Source: Candidatus Aalborgicola lynettensis (GTDB lineage Bacteria > Pseudomonadota > Gammaproteobacteria > Burkholderiales > Burkholderiaceae_C). From it: a stretch of DNA of 64,000 nucleotides. The stretch is from positions 186,001 through 250,000 of the forward strand of contig JADJZE010000001.1 in NCBI GenBank assembly GCA_016719405.1, written 5' to 3'. Under the pieces are notes generated by a model. The model was not told the origin of the DNA, ran no database searches, and worked only from the letters and a program-made list of their open reading frames with translations. The position numbers and the translations under genes were made by a program. Positions 18,046 to 26,494 of this stretch are shown one piece after another; the first letter of the stretch is position 1, and each line of letters begins with the position of its first letter.

Positions 18046-18795
18046 TCAGGCAGAAAGAATGTGCTTCCAGTATAGGGGCGGGAAAACCCACACGGGATTG
18101 GTGCATTCCCGCACCGAACGGACGTGTTGTGCGAACTCTGCACGCCCCATTTCCGCCGCCCCCAAAGAGGCCAGGTGGGCGGTGTTTTGCTGGCAGTCGA
18201 TCATGGTGATGGCATTTTCCCGGCACAACGCCACCAGTGCCGCAAGCGCAATTTTCGAGGCATTGGGTACCTGGGTGAACATGGATTCGCCAAAAACGGC
18301 ACGCCCCAGGGCCACGCAGTACAGGCCTCCCACCAATTTGCCGTCGATCCAGGTCTCCACGCTATGGGCGTTGCCGGCCTCGAACAAGGCCGTGTAGGCC
18401 TTGACCATCGATGGAACGATCCAGGTGCCGGGTGCACCGCGCCGTGCCGACTGGGCGCAATGGGTGATGACCTGCGCAAAGGCCGTATCGATGCGCACCT
18501 CGCAGGCTGGGTTGTCCCGAAATTGCTGCAAGGTCTTGCGCAGCGAGCGGTGCAGCCGGAAATTGTCAACCTGCAGCACCATGCGGGGGTCGGGGCTCCA
18601 CCACAGTATGGGCTGACCGTCGCTGAACCACGGGAAAATGCCACTACCGTAGGCCCGGCGCAGGGTCGCGCATTCAAGGTCCGCGCCTGCGGCCAGCAGC
18701 CCCGGTGCATCGGAGTGTCGCCCCCATGCACGTTCGAGTGCCGGGAAGTCATCACCGGCGTCAAGCCATGGCAACGGGGGCGTTTGAGGGTGCAT
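18046..18795 (-). CDS. aat: Leucyl/phenylalanyl-tRNA-protein transferase
   Basis: The 249-residue enzyme transfers Leu or Phe from tRNA to N-terminal Arg or Lys of proteins, creating primary destabilising residues. Family motifs are GLLAAGADLE, YGSGIFPWFSDGQPILWWSPDPR near residues 50-72, HSVETWIDGKLVGGLYCVALGR and FGESMF, with IDCQQNTAHLASLGA near the C-terminus. The frame is open to 19608 over the neighbouring SPOR gene, but the ATG at 18795 starts the conserved protein. It forms a two-gene unit with bpt. Confidence 0.94.
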   Translation of the reverse strand: MHPQTPPLPWLDAGDDFPALERAWGRHSDAPGLLAAGADLECATLRRAYGSGIFPWFSDGQPILWWSPDPRMVLQVDNFRLHRSLRKTLQQFRDNPACEVRIDTAFAQVITHCAQSARRGAPGTWIVPSMVKAYTALFEAGNAHSVETWIDGKLVGGLYCVALGRAVFGESMFTQVPNASKIALAALVALCRENAITMIDCQQNTAHLASLGAAEMGRAEFAQHVRSVRECTNPVWVFPPLYWKHILSA

Positions 18796-18815
18796 GGCAG
18801 ACCAGGGTGTAGCCG

Positions 18816-20141
18816 TTATTGTTGAATCACTCCCGCGTCGAATTGCATTGATTGAATTTTCTTCGCTGCAGCTTCGGCCCGTTCCTCGGTTGCGAAGGGG
18901 CCTACCCGCACGCGAATTTGCCGGTCTTTGGCGGACTTGAGCTCTTTCATCACGGAGGGCAGCCCGGCCTCCAGCAACTGCGCATGCACACGGGCGGCGT
19001 TGCGGGGTTTGGAGAACAGGCCCACGTTGATGTAGTACAGCGCCTCCGGTGTTGTGGGTGCGGCTTTGGCTGTTGGCGGCGCTTTGGGTGGCGCCGTGGC
19101 GCCGGGTTGGGGCGCCGTTTTGGGTTGTGCACGGGGCGCCTGTGCGGCGCTGGCGGAGGGTGTGGCGCCCGTGGCAGGGGCCTTTGGCTGCGTTGCCTGT
19201 GGGGCGCTTGCGCGGGCGGCCGGTTGTTGCACATCGGGTGCGGAGGCTGTCGGTGCGGGTGCCACACTGGGCGCCGATGCGGCGCCTTGTGGCGCTGGCA
19301 AATCGTTTGCCGGTGCCGGTGCTGCTGCATCCGTAGCAGGCGCCGATGCCGCAGCGGTAGCAGCCAAGGGTGCTGACGCAGCGTGTTCCGGTGCCGAAAC
19401 GGTTGCCAAAGCGGGCGCCACGGCTGCGGAAATCACGGCCGCAGGTGCCACGGCCAGCGGTCCACTGCCCGTCGCCGACAGCCCTGGCGCCACGTGGCCA
19501 GCGTCCAGTGCGCCCTGCGGCAGGACGGTGAGTGTGTTCAGGGTTGCCAGTTGCACATAGGCAAACGCCAGCATGCCCAGCACCGCGACGTTGGCCATAC
19601 CCACCCACAGCATGCGCAGGCGCGAGCTGGACTGGCGTTGCAAATCAAGGCGGGCGTCTGCCAGCACCGCATGTGCGGTCAAGGCTTTGGCCATGCGTTT
19701 GCGGCATTCCTTTTGAAACAAGGCATTGCCCAGCAGTCCGGGTATGACTACGCAGGCCAGTCCCAGGCCCAAAGACAAGGCCATGGTCAGGGTGTCGGAC
19801 CACTGAAACACCAGCCGTCCAATGCCCACCACCAGCAACACCAGCGCCAGCACGATGCCCGCATAGGCCAATGCCGCGCCCCAGAGTTGGCGGTACACCA
19901 GCCAATTGAAGGTCAGCAAACCGGCAGCGGTGTTCCAGCTCAGCCCGGCCCGGTCGGCGGCTTCAAAACGGGCGAAGATGGGCAGATAGAAGTCTGCGTT
20001 GACCGGGCCAATGGCGGCCCGGTAGAGCGATGTGGTGACGTCCTCCTCGGCGTGGGGGCGTGCGACCGTGCTGGTGAGCGTGGGCGCAGCTGCGGCGGAG
20101 GCAGGGGGTGGGGATGCAGGCGAGAGGGTAGGTTCAGGCAT
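18816..20141 (-). CDS. DUF2628-like membrane protein with C-terminal SPOR domain
   Basis: The 441-residue protein has three visible parts. Residues about 40-190 resemble DUF2628: a soluble start (LYRAAIGPVNADFYLPIFARFE) and two or three hydrophobic helices. A further helix (MANVAVLGMLAFAYVQLATL) is followed by about 150 residues made almost only of Ala, Pro, Ser and Thr, probably an extended periplasmic linker. The last 75 residues (YYINVGLFSKPRNAARVHAQL to AAKKIQSMQFDAGVI) look like a SPOR domain, which binds denuded glycan strands at division sites. It lies just downstream of mltB (3 bases), which suggests a role in cell-wall turnover. Function is inferred. Confidence 0.75.
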   Translation of the reverse strand: MPEPTLSPASPPPASAAAAPTLTSTVARPHAEEDVTTSLYRAAIGPVNADFYLPIFARFEAADRAGLSWNTAAGLLTFNWLVYRQLWGAALAYAGIVLALVLLVVGIGRLVFQWSDTLTMALSLGLGLACVVIPGLLGNALFQKECRKRMAKALTAHAVLADARLDLQRQSSSRLRMLWVGMANVAVLGMLAFAYVQLATLNTLTVLPQGALDAGHVAPGLSATGSGPLAVAPAAVISAAVAPALATVSAPEHAASAPLAATAAASAPATDAAAPAPANDLPAPQGAASAPSVAPAPTASAPDVQQPAARASAPQATQPKAPATGATPSASAAQAPRAQPKTAPQPGATAPPKAPPTAKAAPTTPEALYYINVGLFSKPRNAARVHAQLLEAGLPSVMKELKSAKDRQIRVRVGPFATEERAEAAAKKIQSMQFDAGVIQQ

Positions 20142-20144
20142 GGC

Positions 20145-21260
20145 CTATTTTGGCATGGCAGCGGCCACGGCCTGGCCCAGTTCGATCACCGCCAACGCGT
20201 AGTAGCTGCTCCAGTTGTAGCGGGTGATGGCGTAGAAGTTGTCCGTTCCAGCCAGGTACAGCGCCGGGGCATCGCCGTTTTGGAGTTCAACCAATGCCAA
20301 TGTGCCCGGGTGTTGCAAGGCCGTGTCGCCGATGCGTGCGCCTTTGGCAGCGAAGTCGGCCGGGGTGAAGGTGGGCACGATGTCGGGGGCCAGCAGCGCG
20401 GCGCGGTCTTCGTTGTGGGCGTCCAGGGTAACGGAATAGTGCGTGGGCATGCCGCGCTTCCAGCCGAAGGCTTTGAAGTAGTTGGCCACCGAGCCAATCA
20501 CGTCGGCCGGGCTGTAGAACAGGTCGATGTGGCCGTTGCCGTCAAAGTCCACCCCGTACCGGATCCAGCTCGATGGCATGAACTGCGGCATGCCCATGGC
20601 CCCGGCGTAGCTGCCGCGCAGGGCCAGGGGGTCGGTGCCGGTGCGGTGGGTCAGGCCCAGATAGGCTTCGAGCTCGTTGCGAAAGAAGGCGGCACGTTCG
20701 GTGGCGCGGGGGTGAACCGCGGGGAAGTCAAAGGCCAGCGTACACAGCGCATCCATCACCCGGTAGGTGCCGGTTTGCTGGCCGTAGATGGTTTCCACAC
20801 CGATGATGCCCACCACTATTTCCGCCGGTACCCCGGTTTCCTGCTCGGCGCGCTCCAGCGCGGCCCGGTTGGCCAGCCAGAACTTGACGCCGGCTTGGGT
20901 GCGAATGGGGTCAATGAAGCGGCTGCGGTACACGGCCCAGTTTTTGGCGGTGCCCACCGGCGGCGGCGAGATGGCCCGCACCACACTGGCCTGGTAACGG
21001 GCCTGCCCGATGGCGTTGCGAACCCACTGCGCGTCCAGCCCAAGGCGTGGGGCCATTGCGTCGGCGATTTGCATGGCATCGGCGCGTTCGGCGTAGGCGG
21101 GGCCGCTGGCGGCGGTCTGCTGCAGTGTGTGGCGATGGGGTGGGCGCTTGCCTGATTTTTTAAGGTTATTTATGCCTTCTGCGCTTGCCTGGTGCGCGGA
21201 AGTAGCTATGAAAATAGTAGCAATCGGAAGCAGGATACGGGACCAGGATGCTGTGAACAT
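20145..21260 (-). CDS. mltB: Lytic murein transglycosylase B (MltB family)
   Basis: The 371-residue enzyme cleaves the glycan strand of peptidoglycan to 1,6-anhydro ends. The catalytic Glu is in IIGVETIYGQQTGTY (about residue 156), with the family motifs GAMGMPQFMPSSW, DFDGNGHIDLFYSPADVIGSVANY and a C-terminal NFYAITRYNWSSYYALAV. The signal peptide from MFTASW (start 21260) has its hydrophobic core and cleavage region encoded by a dispersed repeat (21161-21224). There is no lipobox, so it should be soluble in the periplasm, unlike E. coli MltB. The frame opens at 21311, but 21260 fits the signal peptide. Confidence 0.9.
   Translation of the reverse strand: MFTASWSRILLPIATIFIATSAHQASAEGINNLKKSGKRPPHRHTLQQTAASGPAYAERADAMQIADAMAPRLGLDAQWVRNAIGQARYQASVVRAISPPPVGTAKNWAVYRSRFIDPIRTQAGVKFWLANRAALERAEQETGVPAEIVVGIIGVETIYGQQTGTYRVMDALCTLAFDFPAVHPRATERAAFFRNELEAYLGLTHRTGTDPLALRGSYAGAMGMPQFMPSSWIRYGVDFDGNGHIDLFYSPADVIGSVANYFKAFGWKRGMPTHYSVTLDAHNEDRAALLAPDIVPTFTPADFAAKGARIGDTALQHPGTLALVELQNGDAPALYLAGTDNFYAITRYNWSSYYALAVIELGQAVAAAMPK
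21161..21224 (-). repeat. Dispersed short repeat (tagctgcttgcgc family) inside mltB
   Basis: On the minus strand it begins with attgctactattttcatag, then agct, and has aggcaagcgcagaaggc towards its end, the same order as the copies at 31630-31684 and 60031-60092. It encodes the segment LPIATIFIATSAHQASA, the signal-peptide core and cleavage region of MltB. Confidence 0.65.
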
Positions 21261-21358
21261 GGGAGAAAAACGCGGTTGCAAAGAAATGGAGCAAACAAAG
21301 GGGTCAAGCACGGGTCAATCCGGCGCCAGTGGCCAACGATTTCAGCCGCAGCAGGGCT

Positions 21359-23425
21359 TTAGCGGGCGCGCGGCGGCCAGCGCAATTGCCGGAACTGGCG
21401 CTGCAGTGTAGCCAGTGCGCGGCGTCGCTGGACCGGGCTGCCACCGGGCGGGCTGTGGGGGGCGTAGCGCCAGGCCTCCAGCTGCAGCAGCCACTGACAC
21501 AGGGCGGCCTTGGCCGCGTCGTCCATCTTTGACAGTGCGCCCGTTGGGGGCGCGCCAAGCAGGCGTGCCAGCTGGCGCGGCGGCGCGTGGGGCGGCACGA
21601 TCAGTCCGGCACGCTGCAGGCGTTGGGTGGCACGCTGCAGCAAGCGCAACCAGGGATCCTGGCGCTGGCGCTCCCACAGCGTCCAAGCAGCGCCCAGCAG
21701 GCTGACAAACACTACCACGCCAATCAGCACATAGCCCAGATCGGCCCAGTTCGGCGCGTCAAAGCCGATGTTGCGCAGCAAATCGAGTTGTTTGCTTTGC
21801 GAGTAATTCAGCACCCACTGGTTCCAGCGGTTGTTGGCGGCCTCCCACCAGGCGCGCAGATTAAGGTGCAGGGCCGGACTGACGACCCCCAGTGCCTGCG
21901 CAATCACGCCGGTGGGCGGCTCCAGTCGCAAATTGGCGCCGGTGCGCCCGGGCGCCACGGCCGAGGTGGGGTCAACACGAACCCAGCCCTGGTTGGCGAC
22001 CCAGACCTCCGTCCAGGCATGGGCATCGCTCTGGCGCACGGTCCAATAACCGTCCACGCCGTTGATTTCGCCACCCTGGTAACCGGTAACGATGCGTGCG
22101 GGCACGCCCAGCGCACGCATCAGCAGCACAAAACTTGACGCGATGTGTTCGCAAAACCCCTCTTTGCGGTCGAACCAGAACTCGTCCGCAGTGTGGGCGC
22201 CAAATACGCCAGGTTCGAGTGTGTAGGTGTAGCCACCGGAGCGCAGGCGCTCCAGCACCGCATCGACCAGTGCCGGGGTGCTGGCGGTGGTGTAGCGCAC
22301 ATCGCGGCGCAGTTCAGCGGCCCACTGCGCAGTGCGGGGGTTCAAGCCGCGTGGCAGTTCCAGGTATTGGTTCAGCGCAGGCACAGCCTGCAGGGGGCCA
22401 TGGCGGAACTGCGGGTAACTCCGGGCGTGGTAACGCACGGGATCGACCAGTGTGCGTTCGGTCACCCATTGCAAATCGTGCGTCATGCGCGGGTTGTGGC
22501 CTGGCACGGTGGGGGCCTCGGGGGTGGCGTCCAGCGCCAGCAGCCAGGCCTGGTTGCTGGAATTGAGGGTGACCTGGTAGCCAACAGCCGGTCCGCTTAC
22601 CTGCAAAGCGGGGGTGCTGTCCAGGCGCGGCGGCAGGCCCGGTTGCGCGGGCCGCCAGGCGCGGCCATCAAAGGCACCCAGCACCGGACCGCGAAAGTAC
22701 AGCGCGCTGGGGTGGGGTGCCGGGCCGTCGAAGCGGATGCGCATGGCCACGCTGCTGTCGAGTGCCAGCTTGGCAATGGTGCCGACCTGCATGGTGTCGG
22801 ACAACCCGCTGCGCCCGGCCATGGCGTCCGACGGTACGCCCCACAACGGCGCCACGCGCGGAAACAATACAAACAGCACCACCATGATGGGCGCCCCCAA
22901 CAGGGCCATGCCCCCCGCGGTTTTGGCCGCCTCCACCAGCGGTGGCTTGCCCACGGGCATGTGGCTGTTGACCAGCGCCGTGAGCAGACCCAGCAAGCCC
23001 AGCAGCATGGCGAACGCGATGAGCAGGCTTTGTGAAAAGAAAAAGTTACTGAGCAGGATGAAAAATCCCAGAAAGAAAACCACAAACGCATCGCGCCGTG
23101 CGCGCAGCTCCAGCGTTTTGAGTGCCAGCAGTACCACCAAAAAGGTGACGCCGGCGTCGCGTCCGAGAATGGTCTTGTGGGTGTACAGCGTGGCGCCGGT
23201 GGCCAGTGCCAGCAAGGCCAGCAACCACCAGCGCGAGGGCAGCAGCAAGCCGCGCAGCGCCAGGCGGGCACGCCACAGCAATACCAGCGCCACCATGGCG
23301 CTGCACCACAGCGGCAGGTGGTCAAACTGGGGTGCGATGATCCAGCCGATGACGCCCAGCAAAAACAGCGTATCGCGGGCGTCGCGGGGCAGGGTGCGCA
23401 GGGTTGCTAAAAGGGTCTGCAACAT
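21359..23425 (-). CDS. TgpA-like transglutaminase, membrane protein
   Basis: The 688-residue protein has five or six N-terminal membrane helices (DUF3488-like; FLLGVIGWIIAPQF, WWLLALLALATGA, FVVFFLGFFILLSN), then a periplasmic transglutaminase domain and a last helix near residue 565 before a cytoplasmic DUF4129-like tail. The catalytic triad is visible: Cys425 in KEGFCEHIASSF, His469 in SDAHAWTEVW and an Asp near 484 in VRVDPTSAV. TgpA of Pseudomonas is essential, but its substrate is unknown. It is the third gene of a MoxR-DUF58-TgpA set on the same strand, with 6 bases between it and the DUF58 gene. Confidence 0.9.
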   Translation of the reverse strand: MLQTLLATLRTLPRDARDTLFLLGVIGWIIAPQFDHLPLWCSAMVALVLLWRARLALRGLLLPSRWWLLALLALATGATLYTHKTILGRDAGVTFLVVLLALKTLELRARRDAFVVFFLGFFILLSNFFFSQSLLIAFAMLLGLLGLLTALVNSHMPVGKPPLVEAAKTAGGMALLGAPIMVVLFVLFPRVAPLWGVPSDAMAGRSGLSDTMQVGTIAKLALDSSVAMRIRFDGPAPHPSALYFRGPVLGAFDGRAWRPAQPGLPPRLDSTPALQVSGPAVGYQVTLNSSNQAWLLALDATPEAPTVPGHNPRMTHDLQWVTERTLVDPVRYHARSYPQFRHGPLQAVPALNQYLELPRGLNPRTAQWAAELRRDVRYTTASTPALVDAVLERLRSGGYTYTLEPGVFGAHTADEFWFDRKEGFCEHIASSFVLLMRALGVPARIVTGYQGGEINGVDGYWTVRQSDAHAWTEVWVANQGWVRVDPTSAVAPGRTGANLRLEPPTGVIAQALGVVSPALHLNLRAWWEAANNRWNQWVLNYSQSKQLDLLRNIGFDAPNWADLGYVLIGVVVFVSLLGAAWTLWERQRQDPWLRLLQRATQRLQRAGLIVPPHAPPRQLARLLGAPPTGALSKMDDAAKAALCQWLLQLEAWRYAPHSPPGGSPVQRRRALATLQRQFRQLRWPPRAR

Positions 23426-23431
23426 AGTCGC

Positions 23432-24565
23432 TCAGAACATCGCCAGCGCTTGCAGGCAATTTTTTTGGTGCGTGGCACCCTGACCCGGCGCGATTTCCAC
23501 ACCGGGCAGGCGCAGGCCGTACAGCAGGCCCCGCTGCTCTGCCAGCAACACCCAGGCGCACAGGCGCGCCAGTTGCGGCTCCAGTTGGGCGGTGCCACCG
23601 GCTATGCCGGTGTGGGCCAGGTCCAGCCACAACTCCAGGCGCTGCGCCTGTGCGGTGTCGCGGCTGACCCATTCCCCGGCTTTGGCAACCTTTTTCCAGA
23701 CCACCAGTTTCAGGGGATCGCCCCGGCGGTAGGCGCGCACACCGTCGAATTCGCCGGTGCGGTGGCGCTGGGCGGTGGCTGCGCCACCGGATCGGGGTTC
23801 GCCCGGCGGCAAAGGCGGGGGATTCAATTCGGGCGCGGGATAGACCAGCATCTGCGCGGCAGGGCGCCACACCGTCCAGACCCGAAAGGTGCCCAGCGGA
23901 AAGCGCGTTTCCGCGGTCAGCGTGGGCAGGCGGTGCTGGCCCCGGTGCGGGGGCCGAAAGGCCACCTGCACCCGGGCACTGCCCTGCGCAGGAACGTCGG
24001 TCCAGCTCCAGTGCGGGGTGCCCAGCACCGCCAGCCCGATGCCATGGCGGGTGCTGCGCCGCGGGTTGCTGAGTTGAATGTCAATTGGCACGTTTGCGCC
24101 CGCGTAGTGCGCGGGAGGTGCTATCAAAGTCATAGTAAGACCACGCAAGGTGGCGTGGCACACGTGCATACCCACCACCGCGCAACCGGCCAGCAGGAAG
24201 GTCAGCACATAACCCAGGTTGAGCTGGTAGTTGATGGACGCCACCAGCAGCACCAGCAAGGTGGCGGCCAGCATGAAACCGGGCCCGGTGGGCAGGATGT
24301 ACACGGTACGTTGGGTCAGCGTGACGCTGTCGCGCGGGGGGATGCGCGACTCGAACCAGGCCTGAAAGCGCGCTTTCACGATGGTAACGGGGTTCCAATC
24401 CAGGGCACCCGTGGAACCGGCTTTGCCGGGCCACTGCGCCCCGGAGGGAGGCGCCGGAGGCGCGTTGCCCCCACGCTGGTCGCTTGCGTCTGCGCGCCCG
24501 GGGCCTCGGCCCTCGAAGGGGCGTGTCAACGCACCTTCGACACGGGGCGGCCCGGCGGCGCTCAA
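23432..24565 (-). CDS. DUF58-domain membrane protein of the MoxR/TgpA cluster
   Basis: The product of up to 377 residues has two membrane helices (TGPGFMLAATLLVLLVASIN, GYVLTFLLAGCAVVGMHVC) and a C-terminal DUF58 region with the family signature GEFDGVRAYRRGDPLK and VVWK near residues 268-287. DUF58 proteins normally sit between a MoxR ATPase and a transglutaminase, as here, and are thought to be clients of the ATPase. The start is uncertain: the first 60 residues are Gly/Pro/Arg-rich and may not be translated. A copy of the dispersed repeat lies in the frame at 24091-24138. Confidence 0.85.
   Translation of the reverse strand: MSAAGPPRVEGALTRPFEGRGPGRADASDQRGGNAPPAPPSGAQWPGKAGSTGALDWNPVTIVKARFQAWFESRIPPRDSVTLTQRTVYILPTGPGFMLAATLLVLLVASINYQLNLGYVLTFLLAGCAVVGMHVCHATLRGLTMTLIAPPAHYAGANVPIDIQLSNPRRSTRHGIGLAVLGTPHWSWTDVPAQGSARVQVAFRPPHRGQHRLPTLTAETRFPLGTFRVWTVWRPAAQMLVYPAPELNPPPLPPGEPRSGGAATAQRHRTGEFDGVRAYRRGDPLKLVVWKKVAKAGEWVSRDTAQAQRLELWLDLAHTGIAGGTAQLEPQLARLCAWVLLAEQRGLLYGLRLPGVEIAPGQGATHQKNCLQALAMF
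24091..24138 (-). repeat. Dispersed short repeat inside the DUF58 gene
   Basis: On the minus strand it reads ttactatgactttgatagca, then cctcccgcgcac and gcgggcgcaaacg, a divergent copy of the repeat family. It encodes part of LTMTLIAPPAHYAGANVPI just after the second membrane helix. Confidence 0.5.
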
Positions 24566-24578
24566 GGGGAGGCCTCAG

Positions 24579-25499
24579 TCATGGTAACGGCACGGCCGCC
24601 AGCATGGCCTGCACCTGCTCCACGGCGCCGCGCCCGCTGTCGCCCACGGGGATCAGCCGGTGGGCAATGGTTTGCGGCAGGATGGCTTGCACATCGTCGG
24701 GTGCCACGTAGTTGCGCCCGCTGAGCAGGGCCTGCGCCTTGGCGGCACGCAGCACGGCAATGCCGGCGCGTGGCGACAGGCCCTGCACAAACCACTGGCC
24801 GTTGCGGGTGGCGGCAATCAGGTCCTGCACATAGTCCAGCAAGGGGTCGGCGGCGTGTACGGCCAGTACCATTTGCTGCAAGTGCTGCAGCCCGGTGGCG
24901 TCGAGCAGGCTGGGCAGGTGTTCCACCAGTGCCCGGCGGTCCTGTCCAGTCAACAGTGCGCGCTCGGCCAGCCGGTCCGGGTAACCCAGGGAAATGCGCA
25001 TCAAAAAACGGTCCATCTGCGATTCGGGCAGGGCGTAGGTGCCGATCTGGTCCAGCGGGTTTTGCGTGGCGATGACGAAGAATGGCTGCGGCAGGGCCCG
25101 TGTTTCCCCTTCGATGGTGACCTGCTTTTCCTCCATGGCTTCCAGCAACGCGCTCTGGGTCTTGGGGCTGGCGCGGTTGATTTCATCGGCCAGCAGAACC
25201 TGCGCAAACAGGGGGCCGGGGTGGAACACGAAGGCCTCTTTGCCGCGCTCGTAAATCGACACGCCGGAGAGGTCGCTGGGCATCAGGTCCGAGGTGAACT
25301 GCACCCGGGAGAACTGCAGGCCAAAGGTGCGCGCCAGGGCGTGGGCCAGGGTGGTCTTGCCCACCCCCGGCACATCGTCGATCAGCAAGTGCCCCCCTGC
25401 CAGCAGGCAGGCTACGCAATCCTGGGTTTGTGCGGGCTTGCCGACAATCACCGTGTTAAGCTGGGTCAGCAAAGATTGAAGCGTGTGTTGTGCGTCCAT
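24579..25499 (-). CDS. MoxR-family AAA+ ATPase
   Basis: The 306-residue ATPase has Walker A GVGKTT at residues 45-50, Walker B VLLADEINRASPKTQSALLEAM, sensor 1 FFVIATQNPLDQIGTYALPE and a C-terminal lid with SPRAGIAVLRAAKA. MoxR proteins act as chaperones that activate partner proteins, often through VWA- or DUF58-domain adaptors. It heads the DUF58/TgpA cluster, with its own gene overlapping nothing but lying 13 bases before the DUF58 frame. It is divergent from the amidohydrolase gene. Confidence 0.93.
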   Translation of the reverse strand: MDAQHTLQSLLTQLNTVIVGKPAQTQDCVACLLAGGHLLIDDVPGVGKTTLAHALARTFGLQFSRVQFTSDLMPSDLSGVSIYERGKEAFVFHPGPLFAQVLLADEINRASPKTQSALLEAMEEKQVTIEGETRALPQPFFVIATQNPLDQIGTYALPESQMDRFLMRISLGYPDRLAERALLTGQDRRALVEHLPSLLDATGLQHLQQMVLAVHAADPLLDYVQDLIAATRNGQWFVQGLSPRAGIAVLRAAKAQALLSGRNYVAPDDVQAILPQTIAHRLIPVGDSGRGAVEQVQAMLAAVPLP

Positions 25500-25540
25500 C
25501 GCAGAACCTTACCCGAATTTTCAGATTGACGAGTGCGCAG

Positions 25541-26494
25541 GTGAACAAGACCGGATACTTTACCCACCCCGATTGCAAGAAACACGAAATGGGCGCCGGG
25601 CACCCCGAATGCCCCGAGCGGCTCGACGCGATCGAAGACCGTTTGATTGCCAGTGGCGTCAAGGACGCGCTGGCGTGCCGCGAGGCCCCGATTGCGCCGA
25701 TTGCCGATATCGAGCTGGCCCACGGTCGTATGCACGTGGCGGCCCTGCGCGGCCTGACCGATGGTTTGCGTGAGGATATTGCGGCAGGTGGTCCCAGTCA
25801 CGCCCAGATCGATCCTGACACTTCGCTCAACGTCCACACATGGGACGCTGCGCTGCGGGCTGCCGGTGCGGCCCTGGCGGCCACCGATGCGGTGCTGGCC
25901 GGGGAGCTGGAAAACGCGTTTTGTGCCATCCGCCCGCCGGGCCACCACGCCGGGCGCGATCAGGCCATGGGGTTCTGCTTTTTGAACAACGTGGCCATTG
26001 CGGCCCGCTACGCGCTGGAGCGCCATGGTTTGAAGCGCGTGGCCATTGTGGACTTTGACGTGCACCACGGCAATGGCACCGAGAACATCATTGCCGGGGA
26101 CCAGCGCATCCTGATGGTGGGCTTTTTTCAGCACCCGTTTTACCCGGTGGGCGGTGCGCGTTCACAGGCCAGCAATTTGGTGAATTTGCCGGTGCCGGCC
26201 TACACCAAGGGCGCGCAGGTGCGCGAGCTGATTGCCGAGCACTGGTTGCCGCGCCTGGAAGCCTATCGTCCGGAGATGATTTTTATCAGCGCTGGTTTTG
26301 ATGCCCACCGCGAGGACGAGATGGGGCAAATGGGGCTGGTTGATGCCGATTACGCCTGGATCACCAAGCGCGTGCGGGAGGTGGCCAAGCGCCACTGCCA
26401 GGGGCGCATCGTGTCGTGTCTGGAAGGTGGGTACAACCTCGATGCGCTGGCGCGCTGCGTGGAAATCCACATTCGTTTATTGGCAGATGTGTAA
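25541..26494 (+). CDS. Histone-deacetylase-like amidohydrolase (HDAC/AcuC/APAH superfamily)
   Basis: The 317-residue zinc enzyme removes acyl groups from lysine or polyamine amines. Catalytic elements are RPPGHHAGRDQAMGFCFLNN (the His pair near residues 134-135), the zinc-binding DFDVHHGNGTE near 170-180, and ISAGFDAHREDEMGQM. By resemblance it is closer to class II HDAC-like bacterial proteins than to AcuC. The reading frame opens at ATG 25490, overlapping the divergent moxR start, but homologous proteins begin close to VNKTGYFTHP, so the GTG at 25541 is chosen. The stop overlaps the start of the MscS gene (TAATG), indicating coupling. Confidence 0.9.
   Translation: MNKTGYFTHPDCKKHEMGAGHPECPERLDAIEDRLIASGVKDALACREAPIAPIADIELAHGRMHVAALRGLTDGLREDIAAGGPSHAQIDPDTSLNVHTWDAALRAAGAALAATDAVLAGELENAFCAIRPPGHHAGRDQAMGFCFLNNVAIAARYALERHGLKRVAIVDFDVHHGNGTENIIAGDQRILMVGFFQHPFYPVGGARSQASNLVNLPVPAYTKGAQVRELIAEHWLPRLEAYRPEMIFISAGFDAHREDEMGQMGLVDADYAWITKRVREVAKRHCQGRIVSCLEGGYNLDALARCVEIHIRLLADV

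Noticed and set aside
18796..19608. Long N-terminal extension of the aat frame
   Set aside because: It is low-complexity, overlaps the SPOR gene and precedes the normal Aat start.
19383..21155. 590-residue plus-strand open frame
   Set aside because: Antisense to the SPOR and mltB genes; His/Gly/Gln-rich composition typical of a GC-rich shadow frame.
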